Source: Telmatactis stephensoni (lineage: Eukaryota; Cnidaria; Anthozoa; Actiniaria; Isophelliidae). From it: a stretch of DNA of 64,000 bases. The number at the start of each line of letters is the position of its first letter. The first letter of the stretch is position 1. A program made the translations under genes and the position numbers. Of the stretch, positions 43,796 to 54,239 are shown one piece after another. The stretch covers positions 434,001 through 498,000 of the forward strand of contig JALIZF010001940.1 of NCBI GenBank assembly GCA_029948255.1, read 5' to 3'. The notes under the pieces are model-generated. The model was not told the origin of the DNA. It saw only the letters and a program-made list of their open reading frames with translations, and did not search any database.

Positions 43796-44394
43796 GGTGT
43801 GCATGTGACGTCACGGCAGCCATCTTGGTTGACCTTCAACAAAAGATTTCTCATTAGCGTTTATTGTTTGGTCAACCAACATGGCTACCGCTTTATTGTC
43901 TTTGGATTCCCAAAGGTTTGGATGCACCCCAGCAATACAATTTCATTGCCGGCACGTTCTCTTCTGTAGCAAGGAGCGCAGTTCACGCACTTTCTTCATC
44001 AATACTCCATTATAAGGATATGAAAAGCTAATTTAAGCTAATTTTAGCAGGTCATGTTTGTAAACTCATTCATTCGGACATGAAACACAAGCATGTTTAA
44101 CAAAATACTTATTTATTCACTGCAACCTCGGGAAAACACTTTGTTTTGTGGTACCTCAACCTCAATGTTCCTCTTGGCTTTCGCCTAATGGAGAGAGGAA
44201 GAACTAAAACCCTTTGGTAGCTAGGGTTACCTTTGCATAAACACTTCAGATACATGGGTTTTTGGACTCTCTGTGGCCAACTGAAATTACAATCCAGCTA
44301 AACTCTTAAATGAAGGTCTTTAAACTAAGGTTATAAGATATGGAAACAAAACAATAAGGTGTGGTCTATAAACATACATGTTATATGTTATATG

Positions 44395-44470
44395 TTTTTG
44401 TAAAGCGCCTAGAGCAGATTTTGGATAGGCGCTGTATAAATGTTCATTATTATTATTATTATATTATTTT
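44395..44470 (+). repeat. Retroposon 3' tail
   Basis: GTAAAGCGCCTAGAGCAGAT is followed by GGCGCTGTATAAATGTTCAT and an (ATT)n tail. This is the typical end of a SINE or LINE copy; the 5' part was not recognised. The SINE at 60869 ends with a related GCGCTATATAAATGC. Confidence 0.5.
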
Positions 44471-44699
44471 ACTATCAACAATATCAAACTTTAACAATGC
44501 AAAATAACTAAAAGAGTTTTTTAACTATAACAGGTTTTGATGTTTTCACAATACAAATAGTAACAGGGTGGTGTTGGTACTTAAGTACAGTTTCTGACAT
44601 GAGTTTGTAGACTGTCTTCACAAATATACAAGACTATCTAATATCTGATTCATAATATTCTTAAACACTAAGTCTATGCAGGGAGTAAATGATCTCCAG

Positions 44700-45096
44700 T
44701 CAGCAAGGTTTTCATGTCATTTTACTCGTGAAATATCTTTCCTTTAGTGTCTTTTTTTTGTTGTTGTTGTTTTTTCTTTTTGTTGTTGTTGCAATATTCA
44801 CATTAATGTTCTATTTCTCTTACACTGTAAGCAGTCCCTCATTCTCTCTCTAGAATCAGTAAAAGCAACCGACAAGAATACCTTGACGAGCAAAGAATGG
44901 AGGTGAGTAGGGAAGGGGAGAATCCTTGTTCTTTCCCTTCTCCCCTCCACTACTTGCCCTCATACTTTGCTCGTCCAGGTATTTTTGATGTTAGCTTTCA
45001 CTGATTCTGGAGGGAAAAGGAGGGACTGCTTGCAGTCTACTTTTCTCCAGTGTGTATTTGCAAGTGTTGAACAAGATTGTCCTTTATTAACAAAAT
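44700..45096 (-). pseudogene. Former 3' end of gene C, split by a MITE
   Basis: The segment at 44690-44755 (TCATTTTACTCGTGAAATATC) matches the true C-terminal coding end of gene A (KDISQGK and stop). The piece at 45040-45090 is a finger remnant with stop codons. A hairpin MITE (about 44821-45039, ends TACACTGTAAGCAGTCCCTC) sits between them. Gene C thus now ends earlier than its ancestor. Confidence 0.65.
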
Positions 45097-46782
45097 TTAT
45101 ATCTGTGGTCTTTCTTCAGTGTGCAGTGCTTGTAGATGTTTAATAAGATAGTCCTTTCTTAAAAAAGCCTTCTCACAATATTCACATTTATATGGTCTTT
45201 CTCCAGTGTGTATTTGCAAATGTTGAACAAGATTGTCCTTTCTTGTAAAACCCTTCTTGCAATATTCACATTTATGTGGTCTTTCTCCAGTGTGTACGTG
45301 CAAGTGTTCAACAAGATGGTTCTTTCTTAAAAAACCCTTCTTGCAATATTCACATTTATGTGGTCTTTCTCCAGTGTGTATATACAAGTGTTGAACAAGA
45401 TTGATCTTTTGTGTAAAACTCTTCTCACAATATTCACATTTATGTGGTCTTTCTCCAGTGTGTATTTGCAAGTGTTCAACAAGATGGTTCTTTCTTATAA
45501 AACCCTTCTTGCAATATTCACATTTATGTGGTCTTTCTCCAGTGTGTATTTGCAAGTGTTGAACAAGACCGCCCTTTCTTGTAAAACACTTCTCACAATA
45601 TTTACATTTATGTGGTCTTTCTCCACTGTGTTTTGACAAATGCCAAACAAGATTTTGCTTTATCGCAAAAGCTTTATTACACCATTCACATTTATATGGT
45701 TTTTCTCCAGTGTGTGTTCGCAAGTGCACAACAAGTTCATGTTTTTGAACAAATGCCTTTCCACAAAATGAACACTTGTGTGGTTTGTCACCGACATGTC
45801 TCATGGTATGTACTCTAAGATTACCTTTAAAATTAAATGTCTTATCACAGTGTCGACACTGGAAGGGTTTTTCCTTGGTATGAATTTGAACATGATCATT
45901 AAGACATGATGCATACTTACAGTCCTTCTTGCAGTAAGAACAAATAAACTTTTCTTTTTTGCTTTGTTTTTTCTTTGTTTTTATACTTGTGATTTTTTTC
46001 TTTTTATCTATTAATTGTTCTCTCACAATGTTCCTGTTGATTACTTCTTCATGATTTTCAAAGATTAAACTCTCATGAATATCATGTCCAACTGTCTGGG
46101 CTTCCTCCATGGTTTGTTGGTCTGTATTTCCACCACTTTCCTCGACAATACATGATGTTTCATTGTGCTTGGTTAAATGTTGTTCAAGCAGTCCTTGAAT
46201 TGTAAACAATTCATCACAATGCCTACAATTCATCTTTGTTTTCACACATTTTTCTCTCACACATTCCATGCTTTCATCCATGACCTCTGTAGCTTGTGCA
46301 GCTGGACTTTCTTCATGTGTTATTATATGGTTATTCAAGGCCTCTTGGCTTCCATAAATTCCATCACAAAATGAACATTTGAGGATTTCTTTAAAACATG
46401 TTGTCATATTGTATTGTTCATCAAGCTGGTTTGTTAATTCTTCTTCATCATTTGTACCACTTTCATCATTGGTTTCTTCAACTTTAACATGCTGATCATT
46501 TAGAGCTTCCTCTCTTCCCTCTTGAGTTTCTTGTTTGATTTGTGTATAAACAGCCAATGTACATGCAAAACATTTACTGGAACCCATCTCTACATTACAT
46601 GTGCAATGTATTGCATTTTTGGATGATAAACTTTGCGTACTTGAAGTTGAAGAAGAATACATCCCTTGAGAGGTTTCAGTCTGACAAACTTCCAAAGCTC
46701 TAGCAAATAGAGCAGCCAGTTCTTCATTGCAATCAACACCATTTATATCAGTTTCTATGGCAACAGTGTTATATGCCTCCAT
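45097..46782 (-). CDS. C2H2 zinc-finger protein, cluster gene C (10 fingers)
   Basis: The 561-residue protein is the longest in the cluster. It shares the N-terminal region (TDINGVDCNEELAALF, HCTCNVEMGSSKCFACTLA). Two finger-like units follow (LKCSFCDGIYG... and MNCRHCDELF...); here the second keeps both cysteines, unlike A and B. After a basic stretch come ten C-terminal fingers joined by HTGERPHK linkers, the last being YKCEYCEKAFLRKDYLIKHL. Fingers 6 and 8 are near duplicates, which points to internal duplication of 84-bp units. A splice acceptor (TTTTTAACAG) places the exon start at 46838. It is likely a nuclear DNA-binding protein; the target is unknown. Confidence 0.94.
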   Translation of the reverse strand: MEAYNTVAIETDINGVDCNEELAALFARALEVCQTETSQGMYSSSTSSTQSLSSKNAIHCTCNVEMGSSKCFACTLAVYTQIKQETQEGREEALNDQHVKVEETNDESGTNDEEELTNQLDEQYNMTTCFKEILKCSFCDGIYGSQEALNNHIITHEESPAAQATEVMDESMECVREKCVKTKMNCRHCDELFTIQGLLEQHLTKHNETSCIVEESGGNTDQQTMEEAQTVGHDIHESLIFENHEEVINRNIVREQLIDKKKKITSIKTKKKQSKKEKFICSYCKKDCKYASCLNDHVQIHTKEKPFQCRHCDKTFNFKGNLRVHTMRHVGDKPHKCSFCGKAFVQKHELVVHLRTHTGEKPYKCEWCNKAFAIKQNLVWHLSKHSGERPHKCKYCEKCFTRKGGLVQHLQIHTGERPHKCEYCKKGFIRKNHLVEHLQIHTGERPHKCEYCEKSFTQKINLVQHLYIHTGERPHKCEYCKKGFLRKNHLVEHLHVHTGERPHKCEYCKKGFTRKDNLVQHLQIHTGERPYKCEYCEKAFLRKDYLIKHLQALHTEERPQI

Positions 46783-46837
46783 GGTGTATTTAATGATCTC
46801 TTGGTCTAAGAGAACTTTCTTGGTTGTGTATTTCAGC

Positions 46838-47060
46838 GCTGTTAAAAATAATGATAATCATAATTGAATCAGGATATATTTCAGATTTCAGTAGAACTTT
46901 GGTTTATACAAGTCTTTCTCTCCTCTTCACAAGCCAGGCTGTTAACAAATTCTTCTGTGGGGGAGGGGGAGCAGCCTGGAAACAACTGCACATACATTTA
47001 AACTGTATACAGACGAATATTTGTCAATTTTTTACGTAAAAATTGGATTGTTAATAAAAT
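46838..47060. other. Intron-side flank of gene C
   Basis: This matches the upstream flank of gene B (36835-37045), including AACAAATTCTTCTGTGG and TTTTTTACGTAAAAATTGGA. No exon. Confidence 0.5.
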
Positions 47061-47292
47061 TAGGAATTATTACTCGTGCCCAGGCCGTAGGCCGGGAACG
47101 AGTTATAAACTGCAAATGTTTCTTTTTGTCCTTCTGATTTCGTCTCGAGAAAAGGTCATTCTTGCACAATTGGTCACGTGTTACAGTTCCTGATTGGTTA
47201 AGAGCGTAAGAAACAATGCCCTTCATTCATCACTTTTGAGCGAGTGCGAACTCTTCGAAGCGAACGCCAGTCAGGAAATTTAGGAATGCGAG

Positions 47293-47340
47293 ATGGCGGA
47301 TAGCCCAAAAAATAGCTTTCAGAGACAGGCTTTTCCAGCA
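47293..47340 (+). other. Possible 16-codon first exon within repeat unit
   Basis: ATG opens MADSPKNSFQRQAFPA, directly followed by a good splice donor, GTAAGAC. A second copy at 49171 reads MADYKENSFQRQALLG without a donor. The first copy could be a captured or mobile-element first exon; no partner exon was found. Confidence 0.25.
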
Positions 47341-48054
47341 GTAAGACAATAGAAAATGGAGCTTTTAACTCGAGATATACCTAGACACTTATAAGAGTTT
47401 CAGAATGGGCTGTTATTTTGAGCTTCATCTCTAATACTTTGACTAAATATCGAACTCTCAATGGAGTACTTGAAACCGAAGCTCCGGCGATAAAGAAGTA
47501 ATTCCTTTGAGCTGGAAATCTATGAATTTCTCACCCTACATGTTGCTAAACGAACATACATAGAAGCAAGTCAATCATATTCCTCATTCAAGCATTCAGT
47601 AGATCTTGAGAGGTTTTTGTACTGAATTTTAACACCGAAATTCTGGACCAGACAATTTATTTATATATTTTCATGGAACTAAAGTGACCTGACGCGTTTG
47701 CCTTTGGTCACGTAATGGATAAAACATCTGAAACATGAAGGAAAAAATAGACCTCTATGAGGCCATGTGGTTACTGGCCTCAAATCCAAAAATAGATATA
47801 GACACATTTCAAGGCCTGTCCCTGGTTGGGGGTGGGGGTAGGGGTTTACTTCGACTAGTGCATACACACACACCGACTTTGTCCTAGTGCTCTTGGTAGG
47901 TTTATTGAAATTCAATTTATTTTTATGTTCTATTTGACCTGATGCGTTTGGTCACGTAATGGATAAAACATGTGAAACATGAACGAAAAAATACACGATT
48001 TGTTATTGTGTCAAAAACGCCGTTGTAGAAGTCTTTACAGCAAGCAATTTAGAT

Positions 48055-48471
48055 CAGGGTTCGTGCAGAAGTTCCTTGAAAAAATTCAAGGAGTTTTTAA
48101 GGAGTTTTTTAAGGACAAAAATAACATTTTTCAAGAACCATACTCTTGGCATCACGTGATAATGAGCGCGCGAAAATGACACGTGATACCACAGGAAACC
48201 CGCTACAAGCTCCAGGTTAATTGCGTATGAGGTAAAAACTCCTCTCTGGTCTGATGTACACAGCAAAAAGATAATATATTTATGCAAATAATGAAAGCTG
48301 AGTGTTCAATATTTTTGAAATTTTATTGAGTTGTTTCCAAGGATAGTTTTTAAGGACTTTTCAAGGACTTTTCTACTTTTTTCCCGTTTTTCAAGGAGTT
48401 TCAAGTGCCCTTGAAAATGCATTTTAAATTTAAGCACTTTTCAAGGAGTTTAAGGACCTGCACGGACCCTG
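48055..48471. mobile_element. hAT-like MITE, CAGGGTTCGTGCAG ends
   Basis: Inverted ends are CAGGGTTCGTGCAGAAGTTC and AAGGACCTGCACGGACCCTG. The interior repeats TTCAAGGAGTTT. TTAGAT flanks both sides (48049-48054 and 48472-48477). Empty sites in the paralogous repeat units near 49665, 50425 and 50900 confirm the insertion. CAGGG ends fit hAT, though hAT normally makes 8-bp duplications. Confidence 0.8.
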
Positions 48472-50029
48472 TTAGATATATAGTGAAATAAAAAGTTGAA
48501 CAAACTGGTATATTCGCAGGTAATATTTTTGCATGTGAGATATATAATAATACCATGCATGATAATAGAAGGACAAAGGCAAATACTAATAGCTGTTGAC
48601 AGACAAATTAAAGGTCTTTACTACTGCTGCTTGTTGAACTACAGGCAACCAATGTACGGTTGGAGGTGCGTCTTGTTAAAAAGTTTATTAACGACATGTC
48701 AATCGCTCTTACTCTAGCGGTAGCTAATCTAAATGTCCTTTTTAATCTGATTTTGGGCTCCCTTTCATCAGGACAACCCCGATTAATATTAATCCGCGGA
48801 TTATAATAATGATGGATTATAATAGGATTATTATAATCCAGTAATGGATTAAGAAACGGCAAAAAATCTGAGGGATTAGGTTATTATTAAGATTAATATT
48901 AATCCTCACTAATACGTGATCTGCTGCTTATTGACTTTTTGAGGGAGATATGGACATCAAATAATTACTCGTGCCCAGGCCTTTAGGCCGGGAACGAGTT
49001 ATAAACTGCAAATGTTTTTTTTTTCCTCTCGTCGTCCACGAGAATGCGGCATTCTTGCGCAATCGGTCAAGTGATGCACTCCTGATTGGTTAAGAGCGTA
49101 AGAGACAATGCCCTTCATTCATCACCTACTCTTCGTAGTGAACGCCAGTGAGGAACTTTAGGAATGCAAGATGGCCGACTACAAAGAAAATAGCTTTCAG
49201 AGACAGGCTCTTCTAGGAATAATACATCGTTAAATGGAGCTTTTAACTCGAGATATACCTAGACACTCATAAGAGCTTCAGAATGGGCTGTTATTTTGAG
49301 CTTCATCTCCAATACTTTGACCAAATATCCAATTCTAATTGGAGTACTTGAAAGGAGGCCCTCGCGATACGAACTATTTCCTATGAGCTGGAAATCTACG
49401 AATTTCTCATCCTACATGTTGCTAAACGAACATACATAGAAGCAAGTCAATTATATTCCTCATTTAAGCATTCAAGAGATCTTGAGAGGTTTTTGTACTG
49501 AATTTTAATATGGGAGACCATTGCATGGAATTAGGTTCCATTGACCTTGTATTTCGCGTTTGGTCACGTAACGTCTTTTATGCAATATATAAAGTATCCG
49601 AAAAATACACGATTTGTTATTGTGTCAAAAACACCGTTGTAGAAGTTTTTACAGCAAACAATTGAGATACATAGTGAAATAAAAAAATGAATAAAACTGG
49701 TATATTCGCAGGGAATATTATTGCATGTGACAAAGGCAAACACTAATAGCTGCTGACAGACAAATTGACTAATCAGATATTCTTTAGTTTAAGTTAACCG
49801 ATTCAGAAAAGGTCTTATGTTACAGTTAAATATTTCCCGGAATAGTGAAGAATGCGTGAAACGCCTCGGGGAAGAGGGCTCCCGGGGCACGAGTGAACGC
49901 ACGTGTACGTCTAGTTTGTCAGAAAATGCATTTGAATTGCTCAATTCTGAGTGCTCTTCCCCAGATTACCTTGACCTTTGCCTCGGTAAACTCCTAAATA
50001 AACATAGTAAAGCTACCCAAGATTGATAT

Positions 50030-50165
50030 TAATCCTAATGGATTAAAAAACGGCTCAACCTTCAGTAATGGATTATAATAATCCATTACTGGATTATAAT
50101 AATCCATTACTGGATTATAATAATCCATTACTGGATTATAATAATCCTCGAGATTAATATTAATC
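50030..50165. repeat. Palindromic TAATCCATTA tandem repeat
   Basis: About four units of 21 bp (GGATTATAATAATCCATTACT) each contain a self-complementary GGATTATAATAATCC. Related pieces are at 48780-48900 in the other repeat copy. Strong hairpin or cruciform potential. Confidence 0.85.
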
Positions 50166-51250
50166 TGATTAATATTTATCCGTGTTGTCCTGCTTTCATG
50201 GGCACGAGTGAACGCACGAGTGCGTCTAGTTAATAATCGACTTAAACACCCTCGGACCGGCGCACGAAGTTTGCATATCTTTCGGCTTGACACTTCGGCT
50301 CTATTTCGGAGATTTCCGAATTACACGCACACGCACGCAGACAGGCCATGACATTATGTGTTACAAAAATACACGATTTGTTATTGTGTCAAAAACGCCG
50401 TTGTAGAATTCTTTACAGCAAACAATTGAGATATATAGTGAAATAAAAAGTTGAATAAACTGGTATATTCACAGGTAATATTTTTGCATGTGAGATATAT
50501 AATACCCATGATAATAGAAGGACAAAGGCAAACACTAATAGCTGTTGACAGACAAATTAAAGGTCTTTACTACTGCGGCTTGTTGAACTACACGCAACCA
50601 CTGTACGGTTCGAGGTGCGTCTTGTTAAAAAGTTTATTAACGACAACATGTCAATCGCTCTTACTCTAGCGGTAGCTAATCTAAATGTTCTTTTTAATCC
50701 GATTTTGGGCTCCCTTTCATGGGCACGAGTGAACGCAAGAGTGCGTCTAGTTTATATATTTTCATGGAACTAAGCTTCTATTTGACCTGATGCGTTTGGT
50801 CACGTAATGGATAAAACATCTGAAATATGAACGAAAAAATACACGATTTGTTATTGTGTCAAAAACGCCGTTGTAGAAGTCTTTACAGCAAACAATTGAG
50901 ATATATAGTGAAATAAAAAGTTGAATAAACTGGTATATTCACAGGTAATATTTTTGCATGTGAGATATACATGATAATAGATATGACGCGAATAGCTGTT
51001 GACAGACAAATTAAAGGTCTTTACTACTGCGGCTTGTTGAACTACACGCAACCAGTGTACGGTTCGAGGTGCGTCTTGTTAAAAAGTTTATTAACGACAA
51101 CATGTCAATCGCTCTTACTCTAGCGCAGCTAATCTAAATGTCCTTTTTACGTCGATTTTGGGCTCCCTTTCATGGGCACGAGTGAACGCAGGAGTGCGTC
51201 TAGTTGTTGAGAACAACTGTCATTACTTTATCCTATAGAGTTTTCATCAA

Positions 51251-51452
51251 GGTCGTGGCTAGATGGAATCCTCGCAAACAAGGTTTGGTACAGATTTAGG
51301 GTTAGTATTTGGAAGACTGTAGAAATAAATACTCAAGTATCTTGGGGTTAGGTTTAGGGTTAGTATTAGGGAAGACTTTGTAAAAACAAAGCCCTAAACT
51401 AGCCTTAAAACTAACCAAACCTTGTTTACGAGCATCCCATTTAGACACGACC
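51251..51452. mobile_element. 202-bp MITE with telomere-like interior, 9-bp TSD (copy 2)
   Basis: Inverted ends GGTCGTGGCTAGATGGAATC. Perfect TTTCATCAA duplications lie outside (51242-51250 and 51453-51461). The interior has TTAGGGTTAG-like pieces. The paralogous sequence upstream of gene B near 37095 is an empty site. It is the second member of the family at 9620-9829. Confidence 0.92.
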
Positions 51453-51504
51453 TTTCATCAAATTCCAACACTTCGCTGTCTGACAAAACTAGCCAAATAA
51501 CTCA

Positions 51505-51760
51505 AAATTCCTAAGCGGAAATTTCTTCTATTGACTTTGATTTAAAGCACGAGTAGCTGATGGTTCAATATCAACACATTTTGGGCAGATCCAATTCAAA
51601 AGTTGTGGAAAACTACAGCCTACCTTTTATCAGATGTCTGCACGATCGAGTTGTGGACCAAATCCAAGAAAATCCAAGATGGCCGACACATTAGGTCTTA
51701 GTCCCTCTCCTCCAATATAATACTACAGGAAGCCCATTGTGAATTATTGAGCCATCAGCA
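51505..51760 (-). promoter_or_regulatory. Conserved upstream block, copy C
   Basis: Same pieces as copies A, B and D, including the AAGATGGC core. It now lies 4.7 kb upstream of gene C because of the repeat composite and a MITE. Two small differences are visible: CGATCGAG in place of CGAG, and a short duplication of AAATCCAAG just before AAGATGG. Confidence 0.5.
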
Positions 51761-52119
51761 TCAAGGGTTGATTCGTAGCAAGAGACCATAAAGGAGACGT
51801 TACAGGAGACGACTTGCAACAACGATTTTCCGCGCAAGACTTGGTGAAACAGATAATTTTGCGTTAAAAGTTTTTGAAATTGAAATCAAACTATTGCAAC
51901 GTGTTAGAGCGATAACACTTAAACCGTGAAATAACTTAGTAACTGAATAGAGACAAATAGTAGTCCAGTCCCAGACTCTCTTTCTTGCCGCTCCAGGACT
52001 CGCGGAGAAAGAGAGTCCAGTATAACTTGCATGCGCATGGCAGTTTAGTGACCACGCGATCACCACATTCATGTGGTGATCGCGTGGTTACAAATCCTAA
52101 AGTCATCTAATGATTCAAG

Positions 52120-52326
52120 ATGTCTGAAGAAGAAAGTGTTTTGTATACACGATATCAGTCTCATTTCGGAAAGCAATTTGTTGATTCAGTGAGCTATGCA
52201 CTTGGAAAAACCAACTATAATCTTTTACCAAAGTTTGAGCAGTTACAGGCCATTTACGGATGGACAGTTGTGAAAGACGTATTTGTGAATTTTTCGATAC
52301 GCATCACTACCACTACCAAACACTGA
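52120..52326 (+). pseudogene. Helicase-like gene fragment inside transposon
   Basis: The 68-residue frame begins MSEEESVLYTRYQSHFGKQF and has FEQLQAIYG...KDVFVNF. This resembles the start of a RecQ-like (SF2) helicase: a motif 0 type FxxQxxAI followed by a GKDVFV strand, just before where the nucleotide-binding GxGKS motif should come. That motif is missing; the frame ends in a Thr-rich stretch. It is non-functional as a helicase. The similarity is from memory of the family and needs a search. Confidence 0.4.
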
Positions 52327-53029
52327 CATTTGCATATTGCAAGCTCGCAAAATACTAATTAATAGCATATAGAGAATTTGTATTGCGCATGTCTAAAGCT
52401 TGGTTTTGCAAACAAGCTTGCCGCCATATTGGATGACATGAGACGGTGTTCCAGTCTTTGAACTATGATCTACGCCCATGTAATCATGTACTAGAAAAAA
52501 TCTCCTTGAAAGTTTAAACAATATCAGCAGGCGTGTCGATGTGAATAGTTTTTTAGTGATGCTTTGTCGTAGATTACGAAATATACTAGAGGAAAAATGG
52601 CCGAAACGAGGAAAAAAGGACGAAAACCATGCTTCCTTTAACGATGCTTGTAGTCATCAGAGCAAACTTTTCAAGGAACTGCCAATTCAAGGTAAGAGAA
52701 TAAATGCTAAATACTGTTATATTTGCGATTTCGCATAAATAGTCATGTTTGTTGTGAATTGTTTAACGTCAAAAACCTGTTCATTTTCGAGATTTTGCAT
52801 TGACTTTTGCCATATTTCTACTTGAAATTTAGAGTTCTAGCAGTGGCCCCACCAAAGAAAAACAAGGAAAATTAGAAACTTTAATAACTACTTTATAACA
52901 CTGAATAATTAGTTTATATCAATTTATAGTCCTATTGAGTGAGATTTTACAATTTCTGAAGTATGGTCTTGAATAAATTGCTTCTGTGTGAATATTGCTG
53001 TTTATTATTTTTCATTTCATGTGATGATT

Positions 53030-53165
53030 CTAGTATTCTAGCTAGAATCTAGCTAGATTCTAGTATTCTAGATCTAGTATTCTAGCTAGAATACTAGATC
53101 TAGAATACTTGAATCTATAGCTAGAATCTAGCTAGAATACTAGATCTAGAATACTAGAATCTAAA
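53030..53165. repeat. CTAGAATCTAG palindromic tract
   Basis: Short alternating copies of TATTCTAG, AGATCTAG and CTAGAATCTAGC make many overlapping palindromes at the inner edge of the left arm of the Mutator-like element. Confidence 0.85.
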
Positions 53166-53253
53166 AGGAAACACCAATCTCAATACTCTCACAATAATTG
53201 ATGACACAGGATTTTTTAACAGACAATACTTATAGAAGCATATATATCAACAA

Positions 53254-54239
53254 TCACAGAGGACAGAATTCTAGATTTGCAGTTGTAATAATAAATTGTT
53301 CGCCCTGACAAGTCAATGGCCTTTTGCTTTGACAATGGCAGTATTTGTTTGTTTGACAGCCACATTCATGGAAACAGAGGAGCCATAATTTCTGTCGGTT
53401 ACAATTTGGACTATCTTGAAAGGGTGCTTTGGCGTGATTGGAGGACAACATTAGCAGGAGTTAATTTGTGTGTAGTCTCTCTATAAAGCTAGAGAATGAT
53501 ACATGTATGTACAAGTGATTTGCACAATTTAGTCAACAAACTATTTCACAAGTATAATGAATCACTCCATCAAGTTGTGGCAGCATAGTACTAATTTTTT
53601 TTCAATTGCAATATTGATAGTTTAAGGTATTTTTCATTATGTAAAACAAACTTACATAATCATGTAAGAAATATTAAAAATTTGTACTTTTATTTGATTG
53701 AATTTGCCAATTCACATGGTTTATTTATGGTACACAGTAAATAATCTATAAATAAATGTGAATAATGTAAATTCACAAGTTGTATGTAGTTATCAATCAA
53801 TATATTTGAAGGAATATTTTCAAAAACAATGATATACATATGAAAATCTTTCAAAAAGCCATATGGCATAAAAAGCCATTGTTCATTTACAAAGCTCCAA
53901 CATGGCCGCCATTACGGAACACTTCCTATTAAATCGCAAATTAGAGTACATAGGACTACAGTTGGACAGCAGTAAATCACTTATTTTGATTTTGCAGCTA
54001 GTATGAAAATTATTTATAGTAATAACTTTTTGGTGGGGGCATTATGAAGACCTCTAAACTACCAATTCATACGAAGAAGTGCTGCAAAGACAAACAATTT
54101 GACAGCTCGAAATGTTAAAATAAAATATATCATTAGATAATATTATAAGTACATCCGAGGAAATCAACCTAAAGAAATCAAAAATATAATAGCTGTATGA
54201 CAATTTTCAGATAGTCTTAGAACAAATACAACTCCGAAC
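53254..54239. other. Centre of Mutator-like element, non-coding
   Basis: AT-rich DNA; the only notable ORF (53254-53451, minus) is short and Cys/Asn-rich without a recognised domain. It may be the remains of the original interior. Confidence 0.4.

Larger units (their letters stand above)
47061..51206. repeat. 4.1-kb composite of repeated units inserted upstream of gene C
   Basis: Gene B's flank has about 0 bp where this block lies, so it is an insertion. Units begin ATTACTCGTGCCCAGGCC (47066, 48963). They include AAATACACGATTTGTTATTG (47986, 49604, 50368, 50840 areas) and AGGTCTTTACTACTGC (48612, 50562, 51016 areas). They end with GGGCACGAGTGAACGCA(C/G)GAG (50200, 50723, 51173). The outer ends ACTCGTGCCCA and TGGGCACGAGT are inverted. 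There is no transposase. The type is unresolved. Confidence 0.8.

Noticed and set aside
45358..45818. Plus-strand ORFs opposite zinc-finger genes (also 26302, 35547, 56091)
   Set aside because: They are antisense shadows of the repeated finger-coding sequence.
48496..48717. 73-codon ORF repeated at 50451-50669
   Set aside because: It is part of the repeated composite; the third copy near 50920 is broken and no domain is visible.
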